A stretch of DNA of 64,000 bases, taken from assembly GCA_022448425.1 (NCBI GenBank), contig JAKVCY010000013.1, forward strand, positions 1 through 64,000, written 5' to 3'. A model generated the notes under the pieces. It made no database searches. It saw only the letters and a list, made by a program, of their open reading frames with translations, and was not told the origin of the DNA. Below are positions 20,041 to 31,601 of this stretch, in pieces (the stretch's first letter is position 1; every line of letters starts with the position of its first letter). A program made the translations under genes and the position numbers. The stretch is from Thalassotalea sp. (lineage in GTDB: Bacteria; Pseudomonadota; Gammaproteobacteria; Enterobacterales; Alteromonadaceae).

Positions 20041-21390
20041 CTATAACAAGCTATGAACAAACACGGCAGCAATTGCTACAGGACATACAAACTTGATGTA
20101 TACCGGCCAAATCTTCCAGAAGAGGCTTGATTCTGCCGCTTCAAAACCTTCTTTGATTTCAGCTAGAAGTGAGGCTCTGTGCCAAATCCAACCCGCGAAT
20201 ACACAACAAAGCATCGCAATGATTGGCTGACCATATTCCGTCGATAATGTTGCAACGAAATCTAACATCACACCTAGATTAGAAATAATACCAAAGCTGA
20301 TCGCAAGAATAATAATACCGATAATTGTCGTGGCTTTCTTACGATCCAAATCATGGCGCTCTACCGCATAAGATACAGGACCTTCTAACATAGAGATAGA
20401 TGATGTTAATGCCGCAATAGACATTAGTAAAAAGAAAGCTAAGCCGATAAATAAACCCAGTGACCCCATACCATCAAATAACGATGGTAATACGGTGAAT
20501 ACCAGTGCTGGGCCAGCTAATAGACTGCCATCATCTGCAAAAATTTGTACCCCTTGGCTTTGCGCCACATACATTGCAGGAATAATTAACAAACCTGCTA
20601 AAAACGCGATACTCACGTCAATTAACGTTACCTGAGCACCTATGGTGACCATATTCTCTTTCTTAGAGATATACGAGCCATAAATAACCATGACAGATGT
20701 ACCAAGAGATAACGAGAAGAACGCTTGACCTAATGCACTTAATAATAAGCTTGGCTCAAGTACACGCGAGATATCAGGGTTAAGGTAAGCATCTAATCCC
20801 TCTGCTGCCCCCTCTAGTGTCATAACATAGCCAATAAGCAAGACAAGAAGGCCAATCATCAATGGCATTAAACGCTTTGACCACTTTTCAATACCATCTT
20901 CTACGCCACGGCGAATAATGAATACGGTGAGAAACATGAATAATGTGGTGAAGAATACGTTGCGTAATATTGAATCACCGACGGCCCATGACGCAACAGC
21001 ATCTGCTCCCGCAATTTGCGCTGCTGACTCTACAGCGAAAGACATCATCCAACCAGCAAGGATGCCGTAAAAACTCAGAATTAAAGCCGCACAAATAATA
21101 CCGCCAAAACCTACGACAAAAGCGAAGCGTTTTTGCCATAGGTTGCTCGACATTTTCTGTAAGCTAGTTACCGCATTCGCTTGGCCATAGCGCCCTATTA
21201 ATATTTCTGCCATAAACGCTGGGTAGGCTAAACAAAATGCTAAGACTAAATAAACTAGTACAAACGCCGCACCACCGTTACTGGCAGTTTGTGTTGGAAA
21301 ACCCCATACGTTACCAAGACCAACTGCAGAACCTGCAGCCGCCATAATAAATCCTAAACGCGAGCTGAACTCGCCTCTTGAAACACCCAT
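20041..21390 (-). CDS. Sodium:neurotransmitter symporter (SNF) family transporter
   Basis: SRLGFIMAAAGSAVGLGNVWGFPTQTASNGGAAFVLVYL. Confidence 0.92.
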   Translation of the reverse strand: MGVSRGEFSSRLGFIMAAAGSAVGLGNVWGFPTQTASNGGAAFVLVYLVLAFCLAYPAFMAEILIGRYGQANAVTSLQKMSSNLWQKRFAFVVGFGGIICAALILSFYGILAGWMMSFAVESAAQIAGADAVASWAVGDSILRNVFFTTLFMFLTVFIIRRGVEDGIEKWSKRLMPLMIGLLVLLIGYVMTLEGAAEGLDAYLNPDISRVLEPSLLLSALGQAFFSLSLGTSVMVIYGSYISKKENMVTIGAQVTLIDVSIAFLAGLLIIPAMYVAQSQGVQIFADDGSLLAGPALVFTVLPSLFDGMGSLGLFIGLAFFLLMSIAALTSSISMLEGPVSYAVERHDLDRKKATTIIGIIILAISFGIISNLGVMLDFVATLSTEYGQPIIAMLCCVFAGWIWHRASLLAEIKEGFEAAESSLFWKIWPVYIKFVCPVAIAAVFVHSLL

Positions 21391-21554
21391 CTACTATCAA
21401 CTTTTATTATTATATAAGCGCCTTAATTTACTTAAACTCATCCCACAAAGACAAGCTATTTACTCGTAAATTCACTAGGCCATTTAGATATAAATTAAAC
21501 TAGGAGTGTAAACTATTAATTACTTTGGTAATTTACGGCTTACCCTTAGCAAAG

Positions 21555-21582
21555 AAAAAACGAGGGGTTAGCTCGTTTTTTC
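21555..21582. terminator. Rho-independent terminator
   Basis: aaaaaacgaggggttagctcgtttttt. Confidence 0.65.
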
Positions 21583-21621
21583 GATGTGTATACATACTGC
21601 CTAAACTATTTACAGTTTGGG

Positions 21622-22104
21622 CTAGTCGCGAAAGTTATTAAATTGGAATGGCTGATCCATTTCTGCTTCACGCACAAGTTGCATTATCGCTTGTAAATCG
21701 TCACGCTTTTTACCTGTTACGCGCACTTGCTCGCCTTGAATAGCTGCTTGTACTTTAATTTTACTGTCTTTAATTAATTTAACGACTTTCTTAGCAACGT
21801 CTTTTTCGATACCTTCTTGGAATGTAACACGCTGCTGACAGTTTTTACCGGAAAACTCTGGATCAGAAATTTGCATCGCTCGTGGATCGATTTTTCGTTT
21901 CACAAGCTGGTTACGTAAGATATCAACCATTTGCTTCACCTGAAAGTCACCTTCCGCCTTTACGGTCACCGCTGGTGATTTCCATTCAAAGCTTGCTTCA
22001 ACACCGCGAAAATCGAAGCGAGTGCTAAGTTCACGTGTTGAATTTTCAGTCGCGTTACGAACTTCTTCTAAATTAATTTCTGAGACAATATCAAAAGATG
22101 GCAT
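21622..22104 (-). CDS. yajQ: YajQ-family nucleotide-binding protein
   Basis: [44 protein letters not shown]. Confidence 0.95.
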   Translation of the reverse strand: MPSFDIVSEINLEEVRNATENSTRELSTRFDFRGVEASFEWKSPAVTVKAEGDFQVKQMVDILRNQLVKRKIDPRAMQISDPEFSGKNCQQRVTFQEGIEKDVAKKVVKLIKDSKIKVQAAIQGEQVRVTGKKRDDLQAIMQLVREAEMDQPFQFNNFRD

Positions 22105-22335
22105 AGTCTTCTCTCGTTTTTAAATTTGCCCACATAGTATCAAAAAAACGTGTTATTTCTAGCTTGTTCGCCGCTAACTTTCACGCTTTTATCGCAACTG
22201 CTGCTAATTTACACAAATGCTCAATAAACACTGTGTAAGCATATGTATCACGACGATTGCGAACAACGGCTTTTTACTTTCATCTACCCCTGATTCTGTT
22301 ATCATCAAACATGCTTAATCCGCTTTAGTGCGGCC

Positions 22336-22719
22336 TTGATAATTATCTTTACAGGCATTTCATTGAAGAACCTTCACCATATTTTATTCTCGCTGATATT
22401 ATTGTTAGTGGCAGTCATCATATTTATCGCAGACGACTTCAGAGATGTAATTTTCCAAAATACACAAATAGATACCGTCGGCCACTGCATCGGATTTTTT
22501 ATTCTCACATGGCTTCTAAGTAACCTAGGCAAACTACCTACAACGGCACTTGTTTTTGCCCTTATTGCTTACGCAGCTCTGAGCGAAATTGGACAATACT
22601 ACTTGGGCTTTAGAAATGGGGAATTTAAAGATTTCATTGCCGACGTGATCGGAATTTTACTCTTTGTCGTGCTCAAATGGGGCTGGCTCATTTACGGTAA
22701 AAAGACAGTTAAAGGGTAA
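22336..22719 (+). CDS. VanZ-like small membrane protein
   Basis: TM segments; DTVGHCIGFFILTWLL, ALSEIGQYYLGFRNGEFKDFIADVIGI; TTG start in the ORF track uncertain. Confidence 0.7.
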   Translation: MIIIFTGISLKNLHHILFSLILLLVAVIIFIADDFRDVIFQNTQIDTVGHCIGFFILTWLLSNLGKLPTTALVFALIAYAALSEIGQYYLGFRNGEFKDFIADVIGILLFVVLKWGWLIYGKKTVKG

Positions 22720-22725
22720 ACGGCA

Positions 22726-23670
22726 ATGAATGTTGTCGTTCTCGGAAATGGTGCTATTGGTAGCCTTTGGGCATATCATTTAAAACGATTTAGCACCGCA
22801 AACGTTTCGATTAAAACGCGCTCTGCACTCGATACTGGCAGTGCTAATGGTACTTATGCTTGCAAGAACAACTTTAGCTTTACTTCCTCTCATGGCCTGA
22901 GCTTACAGATAGAATACACTTTGGCTGATCAGCACAGCCTGCAAAACGCCGATTTGATCATCACTTGCCTGAAATCTACCGAGACAGCATCTGCACTTAA
23001 TGGCCTGTCTCACTTACTATCGAATAACGTAGATATCGTATTATGCCACAATGGGCTGGGTGTCTATGAAGCGCTCAATAACGAACTGAAGCTAAACAAT
23101 CGAATATATGCAATGCTCACCACTCATGGCTGCTTTCGCGCTAGTAAACATCACGTCATTCACACAGGATTAGGACACTGCGACTTGGGCTTACTTACGT
23201 CGCCCGCAGATAAAATGGGCGACAAGGAAAACCAACAACCAGCATGGCTAGAATTCTTAAACCATTCACTACCCTCAGTTTATTGGAGCGATGATATCAA
23301 AGCAAAGCAATGGCTAAAGCTAGCCATCAATTGTGTGATTAACCCGATCACAGCTATCCATAAGATAAACAATGGTAAGGTGGCAGAAAACGTTTTTCGC
23401 CAGCAAATAGAAACTGTAGCTGAAGAAGTGTCCATTGCAGCATGCACTCAAGGAATTCAACTCGCTCCTCAAGATATTGTTAGTACATCATTGGAAGTCG
23501 CTAAAAAGACAAGTAAGAATACTTCATCAATGCTTTCGGATGTACTCGCTAATAGAGAGACAGAAATAGCCAATATCAATGGTTACATATGCGAACTTGC
23601 GACAAAATACGGTTTTTCAGCGAAGGCAAATCAATCACTTTTCGAGCAAGTAAAAAGTTTGTCTGCATAG
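22726..23670 (+). CDS. panE: 2-dehydropantoate 2-reductase (ketopantoate reductase family)
   Basis: VVLGNGAIGSLWAYHL; KQWLKLAINCVINPITAI; TSSMLSDVLANRETEIANINGYI. Confidence 0.88.
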   Translation: MNVVVLGNGAIGSLWAYHLKRFSTANVSIKTRSALDTGSANGTYACKNNFSFTSSHGLSLQIEYTLADQHSLQNADLIITCLKSTETASALNGLSHLLSNNVDIVLCHNGLGVYEALNNELKLNNRIYAMLTTHGCFRASKHHVIHTGLGHCDLGLLTSPADKMGDKENQQPAWLEFLNHSLPSVYWSDDIKAKQWLKLAINCVINPITAIHKINNGKVAENVFRQQIETVAEEVSIAACTQGIQLAPQDIVSTSLEVAKKTSKNTSSMLSDVLANRETEIANINGYICELATKYGFSAKANQSLFEQVKSLSA

Positions 23671-23787
23671 CTGCTAGAACAGCTATTTTTGCGCACAAAA
23701 TCGCGTCAAAAGAATGCATAAACGGACGGCGACTAAAGCATGTTAATTGAACACAGGTACGTTAATTGAGAACGTTTATTTAAGACA

Positions 23788-24762
23788 ATGTTATCAAATA
23801 AAAATAGCTTTCGACACTTAGAGCTCATTTCCACTACCTGCCTTGCCCTAATCACTTTTGCGGCGAACTCCGTGCTTTGTCGATTGGCACTAAAAGACGA
23901 ACTTATCGACCCTGCGGGCTTTACTATTATTCGCTTAATGTCGGCAGCAGCGATGTTTGCTTTGTTATTGGCGTTTACGAATAAAAAATCAGAAAAGTTT
24001 GAGACTACAGAAGTCACCAAAGACATTTTCAACAAAACTAAGCTCGAACAAAATAGGCTTGAACAAACTAAGCTCACAAGCAATCACATTAAAAGCTTTC
24101 GATTAAACGACTTAAAATTGCGCTGGAAAAGTGCCCTATCACTATTTGCCTACGCTATCGCTTTTTCTTACGCCTACACCTTGCTGGATGCCGCCAGCGG
24201 CGCACTCATCCTATTCGGTTCAGTGCAGTTAACCATGATAGTTGCTAGCTTTCGTTCTGGGCTTTATTTGAATCCACTCGAATGGCTTAGCATGGCCTTA
24301 TCTTTTGGTGGTTTAGTATATTTAATGTTGCCAAATGCCAGCTACCCTAAACCTACAGGTTTTGCGCTAATGGTACTTTCCGGTATTACCTGGGGCATCT
24401 ATACATTATCTGGAAAACAGAGTCGTCAGCCTTTTCTCGATACTGCACATAACTTTCTGTTAACCCTTCCATTTGTCGTGTTACTTGGGATTGTCACTTT
24501 GGCAACAATTGAGTTCACTTCATTCGGGGCACTTTATGCCCTACTTTCCGGTATACTTGCTTCCGCTTTGGGTTATACCCTCTGGTTTAAAGCCTTACCG
24601 AGTATAACGGCAACAGAAGCTGGTGTACTGCAATTGTCAGTGCCCATTATGACTACGATAGCGGGTGCCATATTATTGTCTGAAGTGATAACTTTACCAC
24701 TGGTAATCTCAAGTACGCTTGTACTAGGTGGCATAGCACTAGTTATTATCGCTAAGAAATAA
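23788..24762 (+). CDS. DMT/EamA-family transporter
   Basis: Ten-TM EamA pattern; ALGYTLWFKALPSITATEAGVLQLSVPIMTTIAGAILLSE. Confidence 0.87.
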   Translation: MLSNKNSFRHLELISTTCLALITFAANSVLCRLALKDELIDPAGFTIIRLMSAAAMFALLLAFTNKKSEKFETTEVTKDIFNKTKLEQNRLEQTKLTSNHIKSFRLNDLKLRWKSALSLFAYAIAFSYAYTLLDAASGALILFGSVQLTMIVASFRSGLYLNPLEWLSMALSFGGLVYLMLPNASYPKPTGFALMVLSGITWGIYTLSGKQSRQPFLDTAHNFLLTLPFVVLLGIVTLATIEFTSFGALYALLSGILASALGYTLWFKALPSITATEAGVLQLSVPIMTTIAGAILLSEVITLPLVISSTLVLGGIALVIIAKK

Positions 24763-24823
24763 ATAAGGAAGAAAGAAGGCAGATAGCTGAAGTTAAACGA
24801 GAATTTCAGCTTGATGTAGCTGA

Positions 24824-24861
24824 AAACCCAAAGCCCCGCCAAATGGCAGGGCTTTGGGTTT
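24824..24861. terminator. Bidirectional hairpin between convergent genes
   Basis: aaacccaaagccccgccaaatggcagggctttgggttt. Confidence 0.75.
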
Positions 24862-24887
24862 ATAAGTCGTTTACCGCAACCTATCGA

Positions 24888-26345
24888 TTATGGGCGATAA
24901 ACGTGCACATTGGCAAAACCGTTGTCGTGCAAGTATAGTGCTTGTAACTTGCTCATCACGCCACGGTCACAATACAACAAGTACTCTTTTGACTTATCTA
25001 GGTCGCCAAATTGCGTGCCTAACTTGAAGAAAGGAATATGCACCACGTCAACACCATCTAACTCCAATGGATTTTCGTCTTCTTCTTCTGGGCTACGGAT
25101 ATCTACAACCACAGTGTTCTCGCCAATTTCAACTAACTCTTTAATAGCGTGAACTTCTTTTTCAGTTTCTTCACCGATATCACGAATATCGAAAACACGC
25201 GCTTGGTCTACAACTTTCTCTAGAATATCAAAATCGAAGTTGCTTTCTTCTTCTTCTTCAACTTTTGACAATATCGCTTTAACTGTCGGTTTCTTAGAGA
25301 TTACACCGCAGTACTCCGGGATTGTTTTCGCGAAATCTTCTGTACCAATTTCGCGAGCAATATCAATAATACCTTGCTTATCGTATGCAGCTAGAGGACG
25401 TAAAATTAAAGTCTCTGTTACACGGTCAATAACATTTAAATTTGTTAACGTTTGGCTAGATACCTGCCCTAAAGCTTCACCTGTAACCAACGCCTGAATA
25501 TTTAGTTTGTTAGCAACCATGCTACCTGCACGCATCATCATACGCTTTAAGATAACACCCATTTGGCCGTTTTCGACTTTCTCTAGGATTTCAGCGACTA
25601 CGGGATCAAAATCAACTGCAATGAATTTCACGCGATGCGATGCGCCATATTTGTTCCATAAGAAGTGGCTTACTTGTCTAACGCCAACCTCGTGGGCCGT
25701 ACCGCCAAGGTTAAAGAATAAGAAGTGCGTACGAGCACCCTTTCTAATCATTTGGAAGCTAGACACACCTGAGTCAAAACCACCAGACATCAACGATAAT
25801 ACGTCTTCTTGCGTTGCGATTGGGAAGCCGCCTAAACCTTTGTGAAGTTCAGTAACGATAAACAGCTTAGCTTTATTGATCTCTAAGCGAATCGTTACAT
25901 CTGGCTTTTTAAGTTTTACCTTCGAAGATTCAACCGCTTGGTTTAAGCCACCGCCAATGTACTGTTCTGCTTTAATCGAGTTGAATTCATGTTCGCCAGA
26001 ACGCTTAACACGCACGCAGAAGGTTTTGTTTTCAATCGTTTTTGCATGAACCGCCAGCGTCTTTTCAAAGATATCGTGTAAGTCAGTAAACTCGTCTTGC
26101 TGAACTTCTAAGAACGAAGCAATACCAGGAATACACTTAAGGGTTTCTACTAACGCGATACGATTTTCTTCCGTATCGTTTTTAGTATTAATCTCAATGC
26201 TATCCCAGTTAAGTTGCGTAGTTACTTGCTCGTCGATGCGACGCAATACGTTCTTGATATTTGACTCAAGAATCTTAGTAAAACGTTTACGAACAGAACG
26301 ACTTTTAATGGCTATTTCAGCTTGCAATTTAACGATGAATTTCAT
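24888..26345 (-). CDS. thiI: tRNA 4-thiouridine synthase ThiI with rhodanese domain ([11 protein letters not shown] start preferred over the ORF-track start 26399)
   Basis: [36 protein letters not shown]-terminal [18 protein letters not shown]. Confidence 0.95.
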   Translation of the reverse strand: MKFIVKLQAEIAIKSRSVRKRFTKILESNIKNVLRRIDEQVTTQLNWDSIEINTKNDTEENRIALVETLKCIPGIASFLEVQQDEFTDLHDIFEKTLAVHAKTIENKTFCVRVKRSGEHEFNSIKAEQYIGGGLNQAVESSKVKLKKPDVTIRLEINKAKLFIVTELHKGLGGFPIATQEDVLSLMSGGFDSGVSSFQMIRKGARTHFLFFNLGGTAHEVGVRQVSHFLWNKYGASHRVKFIAVDFDPVVAEILEKVENGQMGVILKRMMMRAGSMVANKLNIQALVTGEALGQVSSQTLTNLNVIDRVTETLILRPLAAYDKQGIIDIAREIGTEDFAKTIPEYCGVISKKPTVKAILSKVEEEEESNFDFDILEKVVDQARVFDIRDIGEETEKEVHAIKELVEIGENTVVVDIRSPEEEDENPLELDGVDVVHIPFFKLGTQFGDLDKSKEYLLYCDRGVMSKLQALYLHDNGFANVHVYRP

Positions 26346-26495
26346 TGATTTCCCCCAGCGCTGGTTAAACTGGCGCGCATTATACACTAGTTCAAACAAA
26401 AAGAGCGACTCATGGTCGCTCTTTCGATATGCATATAGAGATTAGCTTCCGCCAACCCTCTATTAACCTCTCTGTACTAGCGCGTTTTAAATCAA

Positions 26496-27452
26496 CTAAT
26501 TTGCTGACTCGCTTATTGAGATAGGCTCAGTTACTTTTGCCTTACCTTGGTTAATTGATATCTCAACCCGGCGATTGCGACGACGGTTAAGTGCATTGGT
26601 GTTTGGTACTAGTGGCCTTGTGTCAGCATGGCCAACAACCATTAAACGCGTCGGGTCAAACCCCGGCACTTTCACCATTTCATGGGCAATTGCTACTGCA
26701 CGCTGGCTCGATAAGTCCCAGTTTGAACGATAAAGTTCACTGCTAATACCTTGATTATCCGTATTACCCGAAATCATAATTTCGCCCGGTACAGTATTTA
26801 ACAACTCGCCAATATCTTGGATTATCTGTTTAAACTTCGGCTGTAAAAACGCAGAACCTGACGGGAATGAGCCGTTCTCGCGGATGCGAATAGTAATTTG
26901 CTGACCTAATGATTCAAGCTCGATCGCACCGTCTTGAATCTGTTGCTCAAGCTGTTCAGCTATTTTCTTCACTAGCTCATTCACTTGCTCTTGTTGAGCT
27001 TGTTCAAGTTGCTCTTGCGCTTGCTGAATTTGCTGTTGCGACATTTGTGAATCAGTGCTTTGTGACTGACCACCGCGCTCAGTACCGCGCTGCTCTTGGC
27101 GACCACCTGCAGACGTTTCATCACCCGCTTGGAACTCCAACATTTGCTGGGTCATTTCCATAGTCTGCTGTTGAATCACTTCAATAGGCGTTGGCTCAGG
27201 CTTACCCGGCCTGAACTCTTGCGCGATTATGCTAGTACCTTTAGGAATGTCTTTGACCTCGATTTTATTTTGCACACCAAAGGCAAACTTCATCGAGCCT
27301 GCAATTTGCTTAAACTTCAATACATCCATCTCGGAGAAAGACAGTAGTAATACGAAGAAACACATCAGCAGTGACATTAAATCAGCGAAAGTACCCATCC
27401 ACGCCGGCAAACCTGCGGGTGGGCACTTACACTCTGGAGGAGGGCTAGACAT
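26496..27452 (-). CDS. pomB: Flagellar motor protein MotB/PomB family
   Basis: CPPAGLPAWMGTFADLMSLLMCFFVLLLSFSEMD; OmpA-like C-terminus SGNTDNQG...RRRNRRVEI. Confidence 0.9.
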   Translation of the reverse strand: MSSPPPECKCPPAGLPAWMGTFADLMSLLMCFFVLLLSFSEMDVLKFKQIAGSMKFAFGVQNKIEVKDIPKGTSIIAQEFRPGKPEPTPIEVIQQQTMEMTQQMLEFQAGDETSAGGRQEQRGTERGGQSQSTDSQMSQQQIQQAQEQLEQAQQEQVNELVKKIAEQLEQQIQDGAIELESLGQQITIRIRENGSFPSGSAFLQPKFKQIIQDIGELLNTVPGEIMISGNTDNQGISSELYRSNWDLSSQRAVAIAHEMVKVPGFDPTRLMVVGHADTRPLVPNTNALNRRRNRRVEISINQGKAKVTEPISISESAN

Positions 27453-27463
27453 AGACTAAGCTC

Positions 27464-28228
27464 CTACTCGTCCGTGGTATCTATGGCACGCTTGCCAGAC
27501 GCAAGATAATTCTTCAGTAACCCTTCGATTACGCGGGGGTTCTGACCATCCTGAATGCCAAGTACCGCATCAAGAATCAAGTTTTGGTTAAGCTTTTCTT
27601 CTTCCATACGAAGCTTGAGTTTGTTCGCAATTGGAATTGCAATTACGTTTGCTAGGAAAGCACCATATAATGTTGTTAAAAGTGCTACCGCCATCGCAGG
27701 GCCTATAGCCTTAGGATCATCCATGTTTGAAAGCATCGCAACCAGACCGATTAGCGTACCGATCATCCCCATTGCTGGGGCTACTTCCGCTAAGCCCATC
27801 AACATGCCAACACCTGTTTCGTGTCTTTCGGTTGTCAAACTAATATCTTTCTGTAGGGTGCCACGAACCACGTCACCATCATGGCCATCAACTAACATGT
27901 CGACGCCCTTTTGCATAAATTCGTTTGAGATTTCAGCCTCTTCTAGGGCAAGGAAACCACCTTTGCGAGCCGCATCAGCCATTTCTACTGACTTTTCGAT
28001 TAGCTCTTCAGGTTTTTCTATTTTGAACATAAAGGCTTTACCGATGATTTTGCCGATGGTAAAGAATTGCCCCATATTGTAGTTAGACAGTACAACGAAA
28101 ATTGAACCACAGAATACGATCAAGATTGATTGCGTATCGACGAACATCGAAATGTCACCGCTGAGAATCATTGCCATCACTATGAAACCGATAGCGCCAA
28201 GCATCCCAACCAGCGTAGCTAAATCCAC
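27464..28228 (-). CDS. pomA: Flagellar motor protein MotA/PomA family
   Basis: MDLATLVGMLGAIGFIVMAM; EVAPAMGMIGTLIGLVAML; next to pomB and xseB. Confidence 0.92.
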   Translation of the reverse strand: MDLATLVGMLGAIGFIVMAMILSGDISMFVDTQSILIVFCGSIFVVLSNYNMGQFFTIGKIIGKAFMFKIEKPEELIEKSVEMADAARKGGFLALEEAEISNEFMQKGVDMLVDGHDGDVVRGTLQKDISLTTERHETGVGMLMGLAEVAPAMGMIGTLIGLVAMLSNMDDPKAIGPAMAVALLTTLYGAFLANVIAIPIANKLKLRMEEEKLNQNLILDAVLGIQDGQNPRVIEGLLKNYLASGKRAIDTTDE

Positions 28229-28445
28229 AAAAGCCTCCTAAATAGTGTCTTTAACGACAAAAACTCATTTGATAATACATTATCAAATCATTATTCGCGA
28301 ATAGTAATATTGATATTATCGCCCTAATCGTCAATAACTTAACTGAATTTACTATACTTTTAGCATTTTAACTTTAATTGACCTTATGCCGCCTGTGTTG
28401 TACCTTTGCGCCTAATTCTCTCGGGATAATTTAAACGTTGAAATA

Positions 28446-28688
28446 ATGGCTAAAAAGAAAATTGAAAATTTAAGCTTCGAAGAGGCACTTACTGAACTCG
28501 ACACCCTTGTCCAGCAGTTAGAGCAAGGCGACTTAAGTCTAGAAGACTCTATGTCGACGTTTGAGCGAGGTTTAAAGCTTAGCCAGTTGAGCCAACAGAA
28601 GTTAAAAGATGCCGAGCAAAAAATACAAATCCTAATGACACAAAATGGTCAGCAAGGACTTACCGATTTCGACGCTTCTGAGAGCTAA
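28446..28688 (+). CDS. xseB: Exodeoxyribonuclease VII small subunit
   Basis: LSFEEALTELDTLVQQLEQGDLSLEDSMSTFERGLKL. Confidence 0.96.
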   Translation: MAKKKIENLSFEEALTELDTLVQQLEQGDLSLEDSMSTFERGLKLSQLSQQKLKDAEQKIQILMTQNGQQGLTDFDASES

Positions 28689-28690
28689 TC

Positions 28691-29581
28691 GTGAGCGAGC
28701 TATCACAACTTACCGAGTTGCAATCGCGGGTAAATCAATTACTCACGGAAAAGCTCGACACGCTTCCTGTTAATGACGAAAAGCTACTTGAAGCAATGCG
28801 CTATGGCCTGCTTATTGGCGGCAAACGCATGCGCCCTTACCTTGCCTATATAACGGGTGAAACTGTTGGTGCAGAACAGAACGACATTGATGGCGTTGCC
28901 TGTGCGTTGGAATGTATTCATGCCTACTCACTATTGCACGACGATTTACCAGCTATGGATGACGATGACTTACGTCGTGGCAAACCGACATGCCATAATG
29001 CATTTGATGAAGCGACTGCTATCTTGGCAGGTGATGCATTACAAACACTAGCATTCGACTTTTTAGCCAACCACAATTTTTCAACGCATGTTCAAAACAA
29101 ACGCTTTGAGTTATTAAAGCAACTTGTTGCAGCGTCTGGCTATCAGGGTATGTGTGGTGGTCAAGCACTGGATTTGAGTGCGACAGACAAAGCCATTTCG
29201 CTTGCTGAATTAGAACAAGTTCACGCCCTTAAAACTGGTGCACTACTAAAAGCTTCTGTCTTAATGGCTGCCGAATGTAGCCCTACCATTTCAGAAGAAC
29301 AAAAAACCTTGTTGGCTAAATATGCCAAATTAGTCGGTTTGGCGTACCAAGTTCAAGACGACATCATCGACATCACGTCAAGTGAAGAAGAGCTTGGTAA
29401 ACCAAAGGGTTCAGATGTCGCTGCGAACAAATCTACCTATCCGGCGTTACTTGGACTAGAAGGCGCGCAACAAAAAGCCCAAGACTTATACCAAGAATCA
29501 CTTCAAGCTTTAGCCAGTTTGCCATACAATACGCAGACTTTGGCTGACTTTGCGACATTCATTATTCGTCGCACTCACTAA
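28691..29581 (+). CDS. ispA: Farnesyl diphosphate synthase
   Basis: GGKRMRPYL, HDDLPAMDDDDLRRGKPTCH, YQVQDDIIDI. Confidence 0.95.
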   Translation: MSELSQLTELQSRVNQLLTEKLDTLPVNDEKLLEAMRYGLLIGGKRMRPYLAYITGETVGAEQNDIDGVACALECIHAYSLLHDDLPAMDDDDLRRGKPTCHNAFDEATAILAGDALQTLAFDFLANHNFSTHVQNKRFELLKQLVAASGYQGMCGGQALDLSATDKAISLAELEQVHALKTGALLKASVLMAAECSPTISEEQKTLLAKYAKLVGLAYQVQDDIIDITSSEEELGKPKGSDVAANKSTYPALLGLEGAQQKAQDLYQESLQALASLPYNTQTLADFATFIIRRTH

Positions 29582-29614
29582 TATTAGTTACTACAAGTTG
29601 ATACAAGAATTACT

Positions 29615-31477
29615 ATGACCATAAACCTTGCTGATTACCCGCTATTATCAACAATTGATACGCCTGACGAGTTGCGTTTAATACAACAGGATCAGCTACC
29701 TCAAGTCAGCGAAGAATTGCGTAATTACTTATTAAATTCAGTAAGTAAGAGTAGTGGTCACTTTGCTTCGGGGCTTGGCACTATCGAACTTACGGTAGCC
29801 TTGCATTATGTTTACAACACGCCATTTGACCATCTTATCTGGGATGTTGGCCATCAAGCTTATCCGCACAAAATCTTAACCGGTCGCCGTGACAAGCTGC
29901 ATACGATTCGTCAAAAAGAAGGTTTACACCCATTCCCATGGCGTGAAGAAAGCGAATATGACGTACTGAGTGTTGGTCACTCGAGTACATCTATCTCAGC
30001 TGCGTTAGGTTTAGCTGTAGCAGCAGAGAAAGAAGGAAAAGACCGTAAAGTGGTTGCTGTTATTGGTGATGGTGCCATGACCGCTGGTATGGCATTTGAA
30101 GCTTTAAACCACGCAGGTGATATTCACAAAGACATGTTGGTTATCTTAAATGATAACGAAATGTCAATTTCAGAGAATGTGGGCGCGTTAAACAACCATC
30201 TAGCGAAAATGCTATCGGGTAGTTTTTACACTGGCTTTAGAGAGGGTAGTAAAAAGCTACTTAACAACATTCCACCAATTAAAGAACTTGCCAGCCGTGC
30301 AGAAGAGCACTTAAAAGGCATGGTAGTTCCTAGCACCTTCTTCGAAGAATTAGGTTTCAACTACATCGGCCCAATTGATGGCCATGATGTTAATGGTTTA
30401 GTTGATACCATCCGCAATATGCGCTCTTTGAAAGGACCACAGATCCTTCATATAGCAACTAAGAAAGGTAAAGGTTACCAAGCAGCTGAACAAGATCCGA
30501 TTAAGTATCATGCGGTGCCCAAATTTAACCCTGCCGATACATCATTACCTAAAAGCGCTCCAAGTTTGCCAACCTATTCGCAAATTTTTGGCGACTGGTT
30601 ATGTAAGATGGCAAAGGCTGACAGCAAGCTAATGGCGATTACGCCTGCAATGCGTGAAGGTTCAGGCATGGTTGAATTTAGCCAACGTTTCCCTGAGCAA
30701 TATTTCGATGTTGCAATTGCAGAGCAACATGCAGTCACATACGGTGCTGGGTTAGCGATTGGTGGTTACAACCCTGTAGTTGCGATTTACTCTAGCTTCT
30801 TACAGCGTGGCTATGACCAGTTAATTCACGATGTCGCTATTCAAAACTTACCTGTATTGTTCGCTATTGATCGCGCGGGTATTGTTGGTGCTGATGGCCC
30901 AACCCACCAAGGTGCATTTGATTTAAGTTTTATGCGCTGCATTCCAAACATGGTCATTATGACACCGTCAGATGAATGTGAATGTCAATTAATGCTTACC
31001 ACTGGCCACAAGCATAATGGCCCAGCTGCGGTTCGCTACCCTCGTGGCAGCGGTACTGGAGAAACTCTGCCGAACATCGATGAAACCATTGAACTCGGCA
31101 AAGGTATCGTTAAACGCGAAGGACAATCGATTGCTCTGCTTAACTTCGGTACTATGCTAGGCGAAGCTAGTAAAGCGGCAGAAGCGTTAAATGCCACATT
31201 AGCAGACATGCGTTTTGTAAAACCGCTTGATGAAGCGCTTATTATCGAACTAATCGAAAGTCATGATGTGTTAGTCACGTTCGAAGATAATGCGATTGCA
31301 GGCGGCGCAGGCTCCGCGGTTAACGAGTTTATTCTAAGCAAAGGACTACCAGTTAAAATGCTTAACATTGGTTTACCAGACAGCTTTATCAAACACGGTA
31401 CGCAAGCAGAAATCCATCAAGAACTCGGATTAGACTGCGAAGGAATCGTCACTAAAGTTAACGCATTTATGGGCTAA
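29615..31477 (+). CDS. dxs: 1-deoxy-D-xylulose-5-phosphate synthase
   Basis: [52 protein letters not shown]. Confidence 0.97.
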   Translation: MTINLADYPLLSTIDTPDELRLIQQDQLPQVSEELRNYLLNSVSKSSGHFASGLGTIELTVALHYVYNTPFDHLIWDVGHQAYPHKILTGRRDKLHTIRQKEGLHPFPWREESEYDVLSVGHSSTSISAALGLAVAAEKEGKDRKVVAVIGDGAMTAGMAFEALNHAGDIHKDMLVILNDNEMSISENVGALNNHLAKMLSGSFYTGFREGSKKLLNNIPPIKELASRAEEHLKGMVVPSTFFEELGFNYIGPIDGHDVNGLVDTIRNMRSLKGPQILHIATKKGKGYQAAEQDPIKYHAVPKFNPADTSLPKSAPSLPTYSQIFGDWLCKMAKADSKLMAITPAMREGSGMVEFSQRFPEQYFDVAIAEQHAVTYGAGLAIGGYNPVVAIYSSFLQRGYDQLIHDVAIQNLPVLFAIDRAGIVGADGPTHQGAFDLSFMRCIPNMVIMTPSDECECQLMLTTGHKHNGPAAVRYPRGSGTGETLPNIDETIELGKGIVKREGQSIALLNFGTMLGEASKAAEALNATLADMRFVKPLDEALIIELIESHDVLVTFEDNAIAGGAGSAVNEFILSKGLPVKMLNIGLPDSFIKHGTQAEIHQELGLDCEGIVTKVNAFMG

Positions 31478-31523
31478 CCGCCTGGCGCGTTCTAGATTCT
31501 ATTTACGGAAACGTAGTCCCAAT

Positions 31524-31550
31524 AAAAAAGCCGCTAATGCGGCTTTTTTG
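31524..31550. terminator. Rho-independent terminator
   Basis: aaaaaagccgctaatgcggctttttt. Confidence 0.85.
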
Positions 31551-31601
31551 ATTTAATTTACCTGACGCCTATCTAACAATTAAATAGCACTTACCTAATG
31601 C

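Noticed and set aside
27555-28082. 175-aa + strand ORF opposite pomA
   Set aside because: Antisense shadow of a well-supported gene; Ser/Ala/Pro-rich composition typical of reverse-strand reading
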